Shown here: positions 54,849 through 63,700 of the stretch, piece after piece
Position numbering within the stretch: position 1 is the first letter of the stretch
How the letters are laid out: every line of letters begins with the position of its first letter
Assembly: GCA_965365275.1 (NCBI GenBank)
Contig: CBDUBA010000011.1
Coordinates: 1 to 64,000, forward strand
Length of the DNA: 64,000 nucleotides
Direction: 5' to 3'
Source of the DNA: JAGTVG01 sp965365275
GTDB lineage: Bacteria > Bacteroidota > Bacteroidia > Cytophagales > Cyclobacteriaceae
Made by a program: the position numbers and the translations under genes
Notes under the pieces: model-generated
Database searches by the model: none
Told to the model about the DNA's origin: nothing
Seen by the model: the letters and a program-made list of their open reading frames with translations, nothing else

Positions 54849-57011
54849 ATGGCACAAATTCGATTTAAATCTCTGGAGCAAGCGGGTAATCGCACTTTCC
54901 CGGAGGTCGTAGCTCCATCGAATAAAATATCTGATTATTTTGGAGTGAATGCATTCGGGCTGGAGCGGATGAAGGAAACTTTATCACCGGATGTATATAA
55001 GAAAGTCAATTACTATATTGACAAGGGGAAAAAGATAGATACCGAAACAGCTGATGCAGTTGCTGCAGCTGTGAAAACGTGGGCTATGACAAAAGGAATC
55101 ACCCATTACACACACTGGTTCCAGCCGCTTACTGGTGCTACCGCTGAGAAGCATGACACCTTTTTCGATGGTAGCGAAAAAATTGAAAAATTCAAGGGCA
55201 GTGCATTGGTTCAGCAGGAACCCGATGCTTCTTCCTTTCCCAGTGGCGGAATAAGAAGTACCTTTGAAGCCAGGGGTTATACTGCCTGGGATCCAAGTTC
55301 ACCTATGTTTATCTGGGGTAATACATTATGTATACCAACAGTATTTATTTCCTATACCGGTGAAGCCCTTGACAATAAAACGCCTTTATTAAAAGCATTG
55401 GAACTGGTTGACAAGGCAGCCACGGCCGTCTGTAAATATTTTGACCGGGATGTTTCGAAAGTAAATGCCAGCCTGGGATGCGAACAGGAATATTTTGTAA
55501 TCGATAAAGCCTTGTATTATGCCCGGCCTGACCTGGTTATGGCAGGTAGAACTGTCTTTGGTCATAATCCCGCTCGCGGTCAGCAATTGGATGATCATTA
55601 CTTTGGTTCTATTGCTCCACGTATCTATAACTTTATGAGGGATTTTGAGATCGAATGCCATAAGCTTGGAATACCGGTAAGTACACGTCATAATGAGGTT
55701 GCACCGGGACAATTCGAGGTTGCACCGTTCTTCGAGGAGCTTAACGTTGCGGCCGATCATAACCAGCTTATGATGGATACCATGCAAAAGGTAGCTGAAA
55801 GACATAGCCTGAGGGTATTGTTCCATGAAAAGCCTTTTGCCGGCCTTAATGGTACTGGTAAACATAATAACTGGTCATTGATCACCAACACAGGGGTTAA
55901 CCTCTTTCAGCCGAGCAGTAGTGCGAGAGAAAATCTCCAATTCCTGGTGTTCTTTGTAAATACCATTAAAGCGGTTTACGAATATGCAGACCTGCTCAGA
56001 GCGAGTGTGGCCTCTTCAGGAAATGATTTTCGACTGGGTGCCAATGAAGCTCCCCCAGCCATCATGTCTGTGTTCATTGGTTCGCAACTTACAGCTGTTC
56101 TTGATGAATTAGAGCATAGTGGAAACATTAAGATCAAGAAAGGTGATAATATGTATATGAAATTTGGTATCGAAAAAATTCCTGAAATAATATTGGATAA
56201 TACCGATCGAAACCGAACATCACCATTTGCCTTCACAGGTAATAAATTTGAGTTCAGGGCAGTAGGTGGTGAGGCCAATGTTGCTGCTCCAATGACCGTT
56301 TTGAACCTGATTGTTGCAGAGCAGCTAAAGCAATTCAAGCAAGATGTGGATGCCAGAATTGCAAAAGGCGCAGAAAAGAGACTGGCAATCATCAGTGTTC
56401 TCAGAGATTATGTGAAATCTTCGAAAAAAATACGGTTTGAAGGAGATAATTACTCAGAGGCCTGGGTGAAAGAAGCTGAGAAAAGAGGATTGTCAAACAT
56501 CACTAATACACCACGGGCCTTAAAATCCTATCTTGATAAAAAGAACAAGGATGTATTCGTGAAAAACGGTATTCTAAATGAGCGGGAGCTTGAAGCCAGA
56601 AATGAAACCATGCTTGAGAATTATATGATGAAGGTTCAGATTGAATCAAGAGTTATGGGTGACCTTGCATTAAATCATATCGTTCCAACTTCTGTTTCTT
56701 ATCAGAATAAACTGATAGATAATGCAAACGGTCTCAAAGGGATTGGAATCGATAGCCAGGCGGTTATTAAAACCATTACCGAGATTTCCAAGCATATTGA
56801 GGGCATAAAGGTTGGAGTCAATGAAATGATCGATGAAAGAAGAAGGATCAATAAAATTGAAGATACCTACGATAGAGCTATTGAATATTGCGATAACGTA
56901 AAAGAAAAGTATTTTGAGCGCATCCGTTATCATGTTGACAAGCTTGAGCTTTATGTTGACAATGATGATTGGCCACTCGTAAAATACAGAGAACTTCTGT
57001 TTGTCAGATAA
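54849..57011 (+). CDS. glnN: Glutamine synthetase type III
   Basis: This enzyme makes glutamine from glutamate, ammonia and ATP. It has 720 residues, the size of GSIII and much larger than GSI or GSII. The N-terminus has SLEQAGNRTFPEVV and the barrel-type catalytic parts. These include ITHYTHWFQPLTG, CEQEYFVIDKALY, STRHNEVAPGQFEVAP and FAGLNGTGKHNNWS. There is no adenylylation-site region, as is normal for type III. It lies after the small exported protein, with its own promoters. Tandem terminators follow. Confidence 0.95.
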   Translation: MAQIRFKSLEQAGNRTFPEVVAPSNKISDYFGVNAFGLERMKETLSPDVYKKVNYYIDKGKKIDTETADAVAAAVKTWAMTKGITHYTHWFQPLTGATAEKHDTFFDGSEKIEKFKGSALVQQEPDASSFPSGGIRSTFEARGYTAWDPSSPMFIWGNTLCIPTVFISYTGEALDNKTPLLKALELVDKAATAVCKYFDRDVSKVNASLGCEQEYFVIDKALYYARPDLVMAGRTVFGHNPARGQQLDDHYFGSIAPRIYNFMRDFEIECHKLGIPVSTRHNEVAPGQFEVAPFFEELNVAADHNQLMMDTMQKVAERHSLRVLFHEKPFAGLNGTGKHNNWSLITNTGVNLFQPSSSARENLQFLVFFVNTIKAVYEYADLLRASVASSGNDFRLGANEAPPAIMSVFIGSQLTAVLDELEHSGNIKIKKGDNMYMKFGIEKIPEIILDNTDRNRTSPFAFTGNKFEFRAVGGEANVAAPMTVLNLIVAEQLKQFKQDVDARIAKGAEKRLAIISVLRDYVKSSKKIRFEGDNYSEAWVKEAEKRGLSNITNTPRALKSYLDKKNKDVFVKNGILNERELEARNETMLENYMMKVQIESRVMGDLALNHIVPTSVSYQNKLIDNANGLKGIGIDSQAVIKTITEISKHIEGIKVGVNEMIDERRRINKIEDTYDRAIEYCDNVKEKYFERIRYHVDKLELYVDNDDWPLVKYRELLFVR

Positions 57012-57018
57012 AAAGAGA

Positions 57019-57046
57019 AACTGCCCCCAATAGGGCAGTTTTTTTT
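57019..57046 (+). terminator. Rho-independent terminator of glnN
   Basis: AAACTGCCC pairs with GGGCAGTTT (nine bases, loop CCAATA) and is followed by a run of seven T. It starts eight bases after the glnN stop. A textbook terminator. Confidence 0.93.
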
Positions 57047-57061
57047 ATAAGTAAACCAGGG

Positions 57062-57081
57062 CCGCCATAAGGCGGTTTTTT
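57062..57081 (+). terminator. Second tandem terminator
   Basis: CCGCC-ATAA-GGCGG is a perfect five-base stem followed by six T. It lies 15 bases after the first terminator. Confidence 0.8.
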
Positions 57082-57401
57082 ATTATATTATTCCCTGGCA
57101 GGAATTTTTTAGTATCCACAATCTCAGACCTGCATTGTATAGACCAGATTCATTGATTTATCCGGTTCATCATCTACAATATGCACATTGAAAATACTAT
57201 TAGAAACCTAGCCTGCACTTCTTGCGGATTTATATTTTTATAAATAATTACGTATTTCAGGTTATGGTAATGAATTAATTTTTACGAAGGCGTTGAGGCA
57301 ATATTTTTAAAATAATGTTATATTTCGAAGCCATATCGGACTTTTTAAATTATACGTAGTATCCTGGGCATTGAATGCAACTTTTATAAAACGTTTAACA
57401 T

Positions 57402-58850
57402 ATGAAAAATATATTGATTTTATCACTCTCTGCATTTTTTCTGGTCAATTGTCAACCTTCTGATACCGAATCTGACTGGATCTCCTTATTTGATGGTCAA
57501 TCCATGGAGGGTTGGACAGCCAGTGAAAATGCTGATACTTGGTCTGTAAAAGACGGGAACCTGGTATGTGAAGGGGAGAGGTCTCATTTATTTTACACTG
57601 GAGATGTAAATAAAGGAACCTTCAGGAATTTTGAATTTAAAGCTGATGTAATGACTATGCCCGGGTCTAATTCCGGAATTTACATTCATACTGATTTTCA
57701 GGAGGAAGGCTGGCCTTCAAAAGGGTATGAAATCCAGGTCAATAATACCTTTGTCGGAAATCCTGAGGATCCGGAATTAAGGAAAACAGCTGGTTTATAC
57801 GCTATAAGAGACAAATTCCTGACCACTGTGGAAGACAATGAATGGTTCACCATGCATATTGTGGTAAAAGGAAACCGGATCCAGATCAGCGTTAATGACC
57901 AGTTGGTTACAGATTATACCGAGCCTGACGATCCATACCGTCCTGAAAGTATGAAAGGCAGAGTTTTAAGTGAAGGGACCTTCGCCTTGCAGGGACATGA
58001 TCCGGGAAGCAGAGTACACTATAAAAATATTATGGTGAAAACCTTACCGGATGATGCAGCATTTGAATTTAAGCAAAGACGACTTGACCCGGACCTTGAA
58101 ATGACTATAGCCAAGCTTCATGCTTCTGGATTTCCAATTATGGATCTGCATGTACACCTGAAGGGCGACCTGACCATGGAAGAGGCTCTGTCACAATCAA
58201 GATATAAGGGTATTGACTATGGAATAGCCATAAACTGTGGAAAAGCCGAGAATTTTCCCATCAACAACGATCAGGAACTTCTTGATTACATAGAAACAGT
58301 TCAAAATGTTCCAGCTTTCAATGCTATGCAGGCAGAAGGACGCGAATGGGTGGATATTTTTTCAATGGATGCTGTCAGCACATTTGATTATGTTTTCTCA
58401 GATGCTATGACCTTTGTAGATGCAGACGGAAATCCCGTACAGATGTGGATGGCTGATCAGCTTACCAGACTGGATTTTTCAGACCCAGAAGCATTTATGG
58501 ATAAGCTCGTGGATTATATTGTTACCATATTAAATGATGAACCAATAGATATATACGTGAATGCGACCTATCTTCCTGATCCTATTGTCGATCAGTATGA
58601 TGCACTGTGGACAGAACCCCGTATGAGGAAGGTGATTCAGGCAGCTATTGACAATGATGTTGCCATTGAGATCAGTGCCCGGCTTAAAATGCCCAGTTTC
58701 ACGTTCGTAAAACTGGGAAAAGAAATGGGTGTTAAATTTACTTTTGGAACAAATAACATCGATTCTAAATTGGGTAATCTTACCTATTGTCTGGAAGCCA
58801 TTGAGGAATGTGGACTTGAAAGACGTGATATGTGGATTCCAGGATGGTAG
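57402..58850 (+). CDS. Lipoprotein: DUF1080 domain fused to PHP-like domain
   Basis: This 482-residue protein has a lipoprotein signal (lipobox FLVNC, Cys17). Residues about 24-215 form a DUF1080 (3-keto-disaccharide hydrolase/GH16-like) domain, with WISLFDGQSMEGW at the front and FRNFEFKADVMTMPGSNSGIY. Residues about 230-482 resemble a PHP-type metal hydrolase: DLHVHLKGD with His250 and His252, AINCGK and KFTFGTNN. The pairing suggests cleavage of a sugar derivative and further hydrolysis outside the cytoplasm, which is inference. The dehydratase starts 16 bases after its stop. Confidence 0.82.
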   Translation: MKNILILSLSAFFLVNCQPSDTESDWISLFDGQSMEGWTASENADTWSVKDGNLVCEGERSHLFYTGDVNKGTFRNFEFKADVMTMPGSNSGIYIHTDFQEEGWPSKGYEIQVNNTFVGNPEDPELRKTAGLYAIRDKFLTTVEDNEWFTMHIVVKGNRIQISVNDQLVTDYTEPDDPYRPESMKGRVLSEGTFALQGHDPGSRVHYKNIMVKTLPDDAAFEFKQRRLDPDLEMTIAKLHASGFPIMDLHVHLKGDLTMEEALSQSRYKGIDYGIAINCGKAENFPINNDQELLDYIETVQNVPAFNAMQAEGREWVDIFSMDAVSTFDYVFSDAMTFVDADGNPVQMWMADQLTRLDFSDPEAFMDKLVDYIVTILNDEPIDIYVNATYLPDPIVDQYDALWTEPRMRKVIQAAIDNDVAIEISARLKMPSFTFVKLGKEMGVKFTFGTNNIDSKLGNLTYCLEAIEECGLERRDMWIPGW

Positions 58851-58866
58851 AGGCATTAAATCTGAA

Positions 58867-60591
58867 ATGAAGAAATATAAAAAGAAACTCCGAAGTGAGG
58901 AATGGTTTGGGGATGATGATAAAATGGGGTTTGTTCATAGAAGCTGGTTGCGTAATCAGGGACATCCCGATCATCTGTTCCGAGGGAGGCCAGTAATAGG
59001 TATTTGTAATACATGGTCGGATCTTACCCCTTGTAATGCCCACCTCAGGGATTTTGCAGATATTGTTAAACGGGGCGTTTATGAAGCAGGTGGTTTTCCT
59101 CTTGAATTTCCTGTCATGTCTTTGGGTGAAACCATTATGAAACCTTCTACCATGATGTGGCGAAACCTTGTCAGTATGGATGTAGAAGAGACAATCCGGG
59201 CAAATCCTTTGGACGGTATAGTACTCCTGACAGGATGTGACAAAACCACCCCTTCCACCTTGATGGGTGCATGTAGTGTTGATTTACCTACCATTATTGT
59301 ACCAGGGGGGCCCATGCTTAATGGAAAATGGCGTGGAATGGATGTCGGATCAGGGACTTTTACTTGGCAATTGGCCGATGCGCTAAAAGAAGGCAAGATC
59401 ACAAAAGATGATCTAAGGGATGCTGAATCCTGTATGAGCCGTAGTGCAGGTCATTGTATGACTATGGGTACAGCATCATCGATGGCGAGTGTTGTGGAAA
59501 CCCTGGGATTGACACTTCCAGGTGCTTCTTCGATTCCTGCTGTCGATGCGCGAAAAAAAGTTATGGCACATCTTTCAGGAAACAGAATTGTTGAAATGGT
59601 GCATGAAGATCTGAAATTATCTTCCATTCTGACAAAGAAAGCTTTTGAAAATGCAATAAAAATAAATTCGGCAATCGGAGGATCAACGAATGTTATGATC
59701 CATCTTACAGCCATTGCTGGCAGGATAGGCGTGAAGCTTGATATAGATGATTTTGATCGATTAGGGAGTCAAATGCCATTGTTGGTGAATTTGATGCCGG
59801 CTGGCAAATATCTCATGGAAGATTTTTACTATGCTGGAGGTTTACCTGTTGTTATTAAGGAGCTCTTTAAAGAAATCCATTCTGATGCCCTTACTATAAA
59901 TGGAAAGTCGATTGGTGATAATTACAGGGATGCGGTATGTTATAATAATGAAGTTATAGCAACTGTTGATAAACCCTTTAAAAATCAGGCTGGCATTGTT
60001 GTTCTTAGAGGGAACCTATGCAAAAATGGGGCGGTTATAAAACCCTCTGCCGCGTCGGACCATTTAATGCAACATACCGGTAGAGCGGTGGTCTTTGAAT
60101 CTATTGAAGATTATCATGAAAGAGTAGATGATCCTAACCTGGATATTGATGATACATGCGTTATGGTGCTTAAAGGGGTCGGCCCTGTTGGATATCCGGG
60201 AATGCCTGAAGTAGGGAACATGGAGCTGCCGGAAAAACTTCTGAAAAAAGGCGTGAAGGATATTGTACGTATTTCAGATGGAAGAATGAGTGGCACGGCC
60301 TATGGAACCGTAGTTCTTCATATATCACCTGAATCATCGATTGGGGGAAATCTTGCGCTGGTAGAGAATGGAGATATTATTGAATTGGATGTAAAGAACA
60401 GGATCCTAACCTTACATGTTTCCGATGAAGAACTGTCCAAAAGAAGGAAAAAGTGGAAGCCCCAGCCATTAGCTTCAGAACGAGGATATGTCAGTCTTTT
60501 TATTAACCATGTGGAACAGGCAGACCAAGGCTGCGATTTTAAATTCCTGAAAGGGGGTTCCGGACAACAAGTCCTAAGAGACCTTCACTAA
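58867..60591 (+). CDS. IlvD/Edd-family sugar-acid dehydratase (pentonate type)
   Basis: This 574-residue dehydratase should remove water from an aldonate (arabinonate or xylonate type) to a 2-keto-3-deoxy acid. It has the LRSEEWF opening and FRGRPVIGICNTWSDLTPC block of the sugar-acid branch. Cluster ligands match RlArDHT: Cys56, Cys124 (GCDKTTPS) and Cys197, with Lys126 next to the second. It therefore resembles [2Fe-2S] pentonate dehydratases more than branched-chain IlvD. ATG 58867 follows the upstream gene by 16 bases; a longer start at 58729 would lie inside that gene. Confidence 0.9.
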   Translation: MKKYKKKLRSEEWFGDDDKMGFVHRSWLRNQGHPDHLFRGRPVIGICNTWSDLTPCNAHLRDFADIVKRGVYEAGGFPLEFPVMSLGETIMKPSTMMWRNLVSMDVEETIRANPLDGIVLLTGCDKTTPSTLMGACSVDLPTIIVPGGPMLNGKWRGMDVGSGTFTWQLADALKEGKITKDDLRDAESCMSRSAGHCMTMGTASSMASVVETLGLTLPGASSIPAVDARKKVMAHLSGNRIVEMVHEDLKLSSILTKKAFENAIKINSAIGGSTNVMIHLTAIAGRIGVKLDIDDFDRLGSQMPLLVNLMPAGKYLMEDFYYAGGLPVVIKELFKEIHSDALTINGKSIGDNYRDAVCYNNEVIATVDKPFKNQAGIVVLRGNLCKNGAVIKPSAASDHLMQHTGRAVVFESIEDYHERVDDPNLDIDDTCVMVLKGVGPVGYPGMPEVGNMELPEKLLKKGVKDIVRISDGRMSGTAYGTVVLHISPESSIGGNLALVENGDIIELDVKNRILTLHVSDEELSKRRKKWKPQPLASERGYVSLFINHVEQADQGCDFKFLKGGSGQQVLRDLH

Positions 60592-60612
60592 GCACAGGCA
60601 AACCTATTTGAA

Positions 60613-61170
60613 TTATTTCTTGATCGGGGCAACCGGGTATTTCTTCATAAGCTCCTGTACAACACGGGGAATATTTCTTTCCCTTGATTTCGGATTATCA
60701 TCAATTTCCCCGGATACCACACCTTGCCAAACAAGTTTTTTAGATTGGGTATCAAATACATCACATACAAGGGTTCCTACATAATAATCGTATTCCTGAT
60801 AATTGGTGGTTGAGGCACCCATTCCCCAGCCCCAACCTGGGCCATATCCCCATCCACCATAACCCATATGTGTGGTATAAGCGGTGGCCCCGGTTTTCTG
60901 GTCCATAACAATAAAGAGTGAAACAGTAATATCTCCACCTGCCTGTTTAAGTTCAATGCCTCTGTTCATAAATTCAGTTGCAAAGGCACCTTCAATTCTC
61001 TGTTTGTCAAATTCATTCAGGATTTTATCACTGTCCTTGGCCCAACCATAGTAACTTAATGTTTTATACTTAGTAAAATCAACGGTTTTATCATAATCAG
61101 CCCGGAATGTAGTGTCTGAACAGCCAACTAATATTGTTAGGGAGAATAAAATCGGTAATACCTTCTTCAT
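60613..61170 (-). CDS. DUF4136 lipoprotein
   Basis: This 185-residue protein has a lipoprotein signal (lipobox ILVGC, Cys16) and a DUF4136 domain: DYDKTVDFTKYKTLSYYGW near residues 25-43, then a Gly/Tyr/Trp-rich stretch around YGGWGYGPGWGWGMG. The domain is common in Bacteroidota outer-membrane lipoproteins of unknown role. It converges with the dehydratase gene. Confidence 0.85.
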   Translation of the reverse strand: MKKVLPILFSLTILVGCSDTTFRADYDKTVDFTKYKTLSYYGWAKDSDKILNEFDKQRIEGAFATEFMNRGIELKQAGGDITVSLFIVMDQKTGATAYTTHMGYGGWGYGPGWGWGMGASTTNYQEYDYYVGTLVCDVFDTQSKKLVWQGVVSGEIDDNPKSRERNIPRVVQELMKKYPVAPIKK

Positions 61171-61346
61171 TATTATTGAAATTAAATTGTATTTAGAATT
61201 GTTTAATCTAATTTAAGAATCGGTAAATATACATCATTTCTTATAACAAATGGGGATAAGTCTGTTTGTGAATAAATCAGAAAAGTTAATCATATAGTAT
61301 AAATTAGTATTCAAATAAGATGAATTCAATGAGATAAGAATACAAG

Positions 61347-61799
61347 ATGATAGCGATAATAGAAAAACTGGAAAATTATATTAAATCAGTTCCCGGAAGA
61401 TTTCTGGACCTTGACGCCGCATCCGTGGAAAATAAACCCAATCCTGAGAAATGGAGCAAAAAAGAGATACTGGGGCACCTTGTGGATTCTGCCATAAACA
61501 ATCTTCAAAGATTGATCCGGGTGCAGTATGAACCGGGTGTTAAGATCGTATATGACCAGGATCATTGGGTTCAAATTCAGAATTATCAGGAAATGGATAA
61601 AGAATCGGTTGTTGAACTCTGGCATTCAATGAACCGGCAATTCATCCGAATTATTAAAGGTTTCCCCCCTGAAAAGCTGAAGCTTGAAATTGATACAGGT
61701 AAAAACGAAGCGGAAGTGCATACAGCGGAATTCCTGATTACTGATTACCTGTCACATATGGAACACCATCTAAAACAGATCTTTGGATCCCTGGATTAA
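61347..61799 (+). CDS. DinB-like metal-binding protein
   Basis: This 150-residue four-helix bundle belongs to the DinB/YfiT family. Likely metal ligands are His in ILGHLVDSA and the pair in SHMEHHLKQ near the C-terminus. Some members are thiol transferases using bacillithiol, so this is a possible but unproven role. The stop overlaps the convergent gene by four bases. Confidence 0.85.
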   Translation: MIAIIEKLENYIKSVPGRFLDLDAASVENKPNPEKWSKKEILGHLVDSAINNLQRLIRVQYEPGVKIVYDQDHWVQIQNYQEMDKESVVELWHSMNRQFIRIIKGFPPEKLKLEIDTGKNEAEVHTAEFLITDYLSHMEHHLKQIFGSLD

Positions 61800-62206
61800 A
61801 TAAACCTATTTGGCGTATCTTTTTTTGGCAAATTAAATAAAATGATCATCCAGACCGCCACGGCAAAAATGAGGATCGACATTAAAAGGTATGGCTGGCT
61901 TGGACCAAGATCATAAATTCCCGGATCAACTATTTTGAATTTACTCATATCAATTGGCGAGTTCATCTTTGAGAAGAATTGAAATTTTACCGGTGCAACC
62001 ATAAAATATATAAAAATTGAGGCAAGTATGCCGATAATAAATTTAGGCATCCATTTTATCAATGGTGATTGTGAAGTATATTTTTTCCCCGAGGCATATA
62101 TTTTATTCATGATATTATCTTCGATATCTCCTGCGGGTTCAAGAAGAACAGATCTTTTCATAAGATCTTCGATCTCTTTCTCCGGAATATTATGTGTGTC
62201 TCTCAT
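61796..62206 (-). CDS. Membrane protein, possible anti-sigma factor
   Basis: This 136-residue protein has an acidic N-terminal helix and two membrane segments (about 53-72 and 105-125). It is cotranscribed with the sigma factor, whose stop overlaps its ATG (ATGA). The build of a short cytoplasmic N-terminus with membrane helices fits a possible sigma-factor regulator, but no anti-sigma (ZAS) motif is seen, so this is inference. Confidence 0.6.
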   Translation of the reverse strand: MRDTHNIPEKEIEDLMKRSVLLEPAGDIEDNIMNKIYASGKKYTSQSPLIKWMPKFIIGILASIFIYFMVAPVKFQFFSKMNSPIDMSKFKIVDPGIYDLGPSQPYLLMSILIFAVAVWMIILFNLPKKDTPNRFI

Positions 62207-62793
62207 ATCAACGATTTCATTTCAAATTTTAAAATGGAGAATAGACTGGCATACACCTTTTGCCTCGCCCGGTATAATTTAACTTTTGCGGCTGAGTTCG
62301 TCCAACCTGTGATTTCACAGATTTCAGGGACACTATTACCAGATATATAATACAAGGATAATACCAGGGCGTCATCATCGGGCAGTTTGCCAAGTGCCTC
62401 CCGAACATATTTCTCTCTTTCTTCCTGCATGATCATCTTCCATCCATCGAGATTGAAATTATTCAGCCTGTCATAGGTGTCAATTTCTTCGTTTATCTCC
62501 AAAGTATCAATACGCTTCTTCTTTACCCTGGTAAGCGATTGATTGTAAACGATTTTAAAGAACCACGAGGCAAATTTTGAATCTCCCTTGAACTGATGGA
62601 TCTTTTTGTAAGCCCTCAGGAATGAATCCTGTACGACCTCTTCGGCATCCTCTGCATTTCTCAGAACCCTGTAGGCAATTGAATAAGCAGGTGATTTAAA
62701 CTCCCGGATGATCAGCCGGTACGCCTCCTGATCACCGGATTTGACCCTTTCCAATGTCTTTAGAATTTCTGGATTTTCTCCTTTTGCCTCCAT
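62203..62793 (-). CDS. ECF-type RNA polymerase sigma factor
   Basis: This 196-residue sigma-70 family protein has region 2 (YSIAYRVLRNAEDAEEVVQDSFLRAY split by the DAEE motif, about 32-57; KFASWFFKIVYNQSL near 73-87). Region 4 has a helix-turn-helix (SVPEICEITGWTNSAAKVKLYRARQK). It is an extracytoplasmic-function sigma factor with unknown regulon. It is divergent from the DUF6249-like gene, which may be a target. The membrane protein downstream is its likely partner. Confidence 0.92.
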   Translation of the reverse strand: MEAKGENPEILKTLERVKSGDQEAYRLIIREFKSPAYSIAYRVLRNAEDAEEVVQDSFLRAYKKIHQFKGDSKFASWFFKIVYNQSLTRVKKKRIDTLEINEEIDTYDRLNNFNLDGWKMIMQEEREKYVREALGKLPDDDALVLSLYYISGNSVPEICEITGWTNSAAKVKLYRARQKVYASLFSILKFEMKSLI

Positions 62794-62942
62794 TACCTTA
62801 AATGACCATCCATAATGGATAATGGTTACATTAAAAATAAGAAATAATAAATGGAATGCCAGTAAAAGTTTTTTGTAACCTTTTTATAAATGGCTTTGTC
62901 ATACGGTTGAAGAATCAAATTTTAAAACTTAAATATATAATT

Positions 62943-63335
62943 ATGGATGATATTGCTCCTGCTCTTATGGGTTTAGCCATATTTGCAACCATTTTTGGAA
63001 TAGTTTATTTCTATTTGAGTTACAGGAATAAAGAACGACTTGCTTTAATCGAATCAGGCGCGGATGCTGATTTGTTCTATTCCAAGAAAAAGAAAAAGTC
63101 AACTACACCGTTTACATTGAGTTTAGGTTTGGTAAGTATCGGTCTTGCCGTTGGTATTACTTTAGGATTTGTCATCGAGAGAGTCCTCAGTGCTGTTGAT
63201 CATATTGAGGGTCGTGAAGCGGATTACCCACAGGCTTATTTTGCCATGATATTTCTTTTTGTTGGGATAGCATTGGTAAAATCCTATCAGATAAGCCGCA
63301 AACTTGACAGCGAAGACAATGGGAAGGAAGAATAA
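62943..63335 (+). CDS. DUF6249-like membrane protein
   Basis: This 130-residue protein has three helices (about 7-27, 55-77, 94-111). The motif YRNKERLALIESGADADLF (about 28-46) is typical of DUF6249 proteins that lie beside ECF sigma genes in Bacteroidota. It is divergent from the sigma gene. ATG 62943 starts at MDDIAPALMG; the longer start at 62856 would add a leader that lacks family similarity. Confidence 0.8.
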   Translation: MDDIAPALMGLAIFATIFGIVYFYLSYRNKERLALIESGADADLFYSKKKKKSTTPFTLSLGLVSIGLAVGITLGFVIERVLSAVDHIEGREADYPQAYFAMIFLFVGIALVKSYQISRKLDSEDNGKEE

Positions 63336-63700
63336 AGCATAACAAGTTTCTAGAAGGGGAAGGCAGTAGTCCTCCCTTTTTTGTTTCTGGAAATTTTACG
63401 GGATCAATATATGTCTCTTATTATCGATCTTTAACATTATTTTCAAGAATCGCTTTGTTTTGTTTCTCCAACTACATTATTCGCTATAAATCTGAGAGCA
63501 CTCATCCTATCTTAATCAATTACAATTACCTGTAGGCAGGATCTAAGTTCTTACAGTTATCAGGATTTAAATCAGATCATACATCCGGCACTTTTTAAAT
63601 TTCTTTTCCATCAAAAAAGAAAGATTGAGTATCTTTCGAGAATTTTTGTGTATTCTGAAACATATTTTTCAGGCTGAGGTTAAATTTTGGATACCTAGAT
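63336..63700. other. Intergenic region before the molybdopterin oxidoreductase
   Basis: These 365 bases contain the terminator above and then only AT-rich sequence with no coding frame or RNA fold I can support. Promoter motifs are not clear here. Confidence 0.5.
63354..63382 (+). terminator. Probable terminator after DUF6249-like gene
   Basis: The region folds as AAGGGG-A-AGG with CCTCCCTT (one bulged A, loop CAGTAGT) and ends in a run of six T. It lies 18 bases after the stop. Confidence 0.65.

Larger units (their letters stand above)
57012..57401. other. Intergenic region glnN to DUF1080 gene
   Basis: These 390 bases hold the two tandem terminators at the start; the remainder is AT-rich with no gene, no RNA fold and no clear TAnnTTTG element that I can support. 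Confidence 0.6.
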
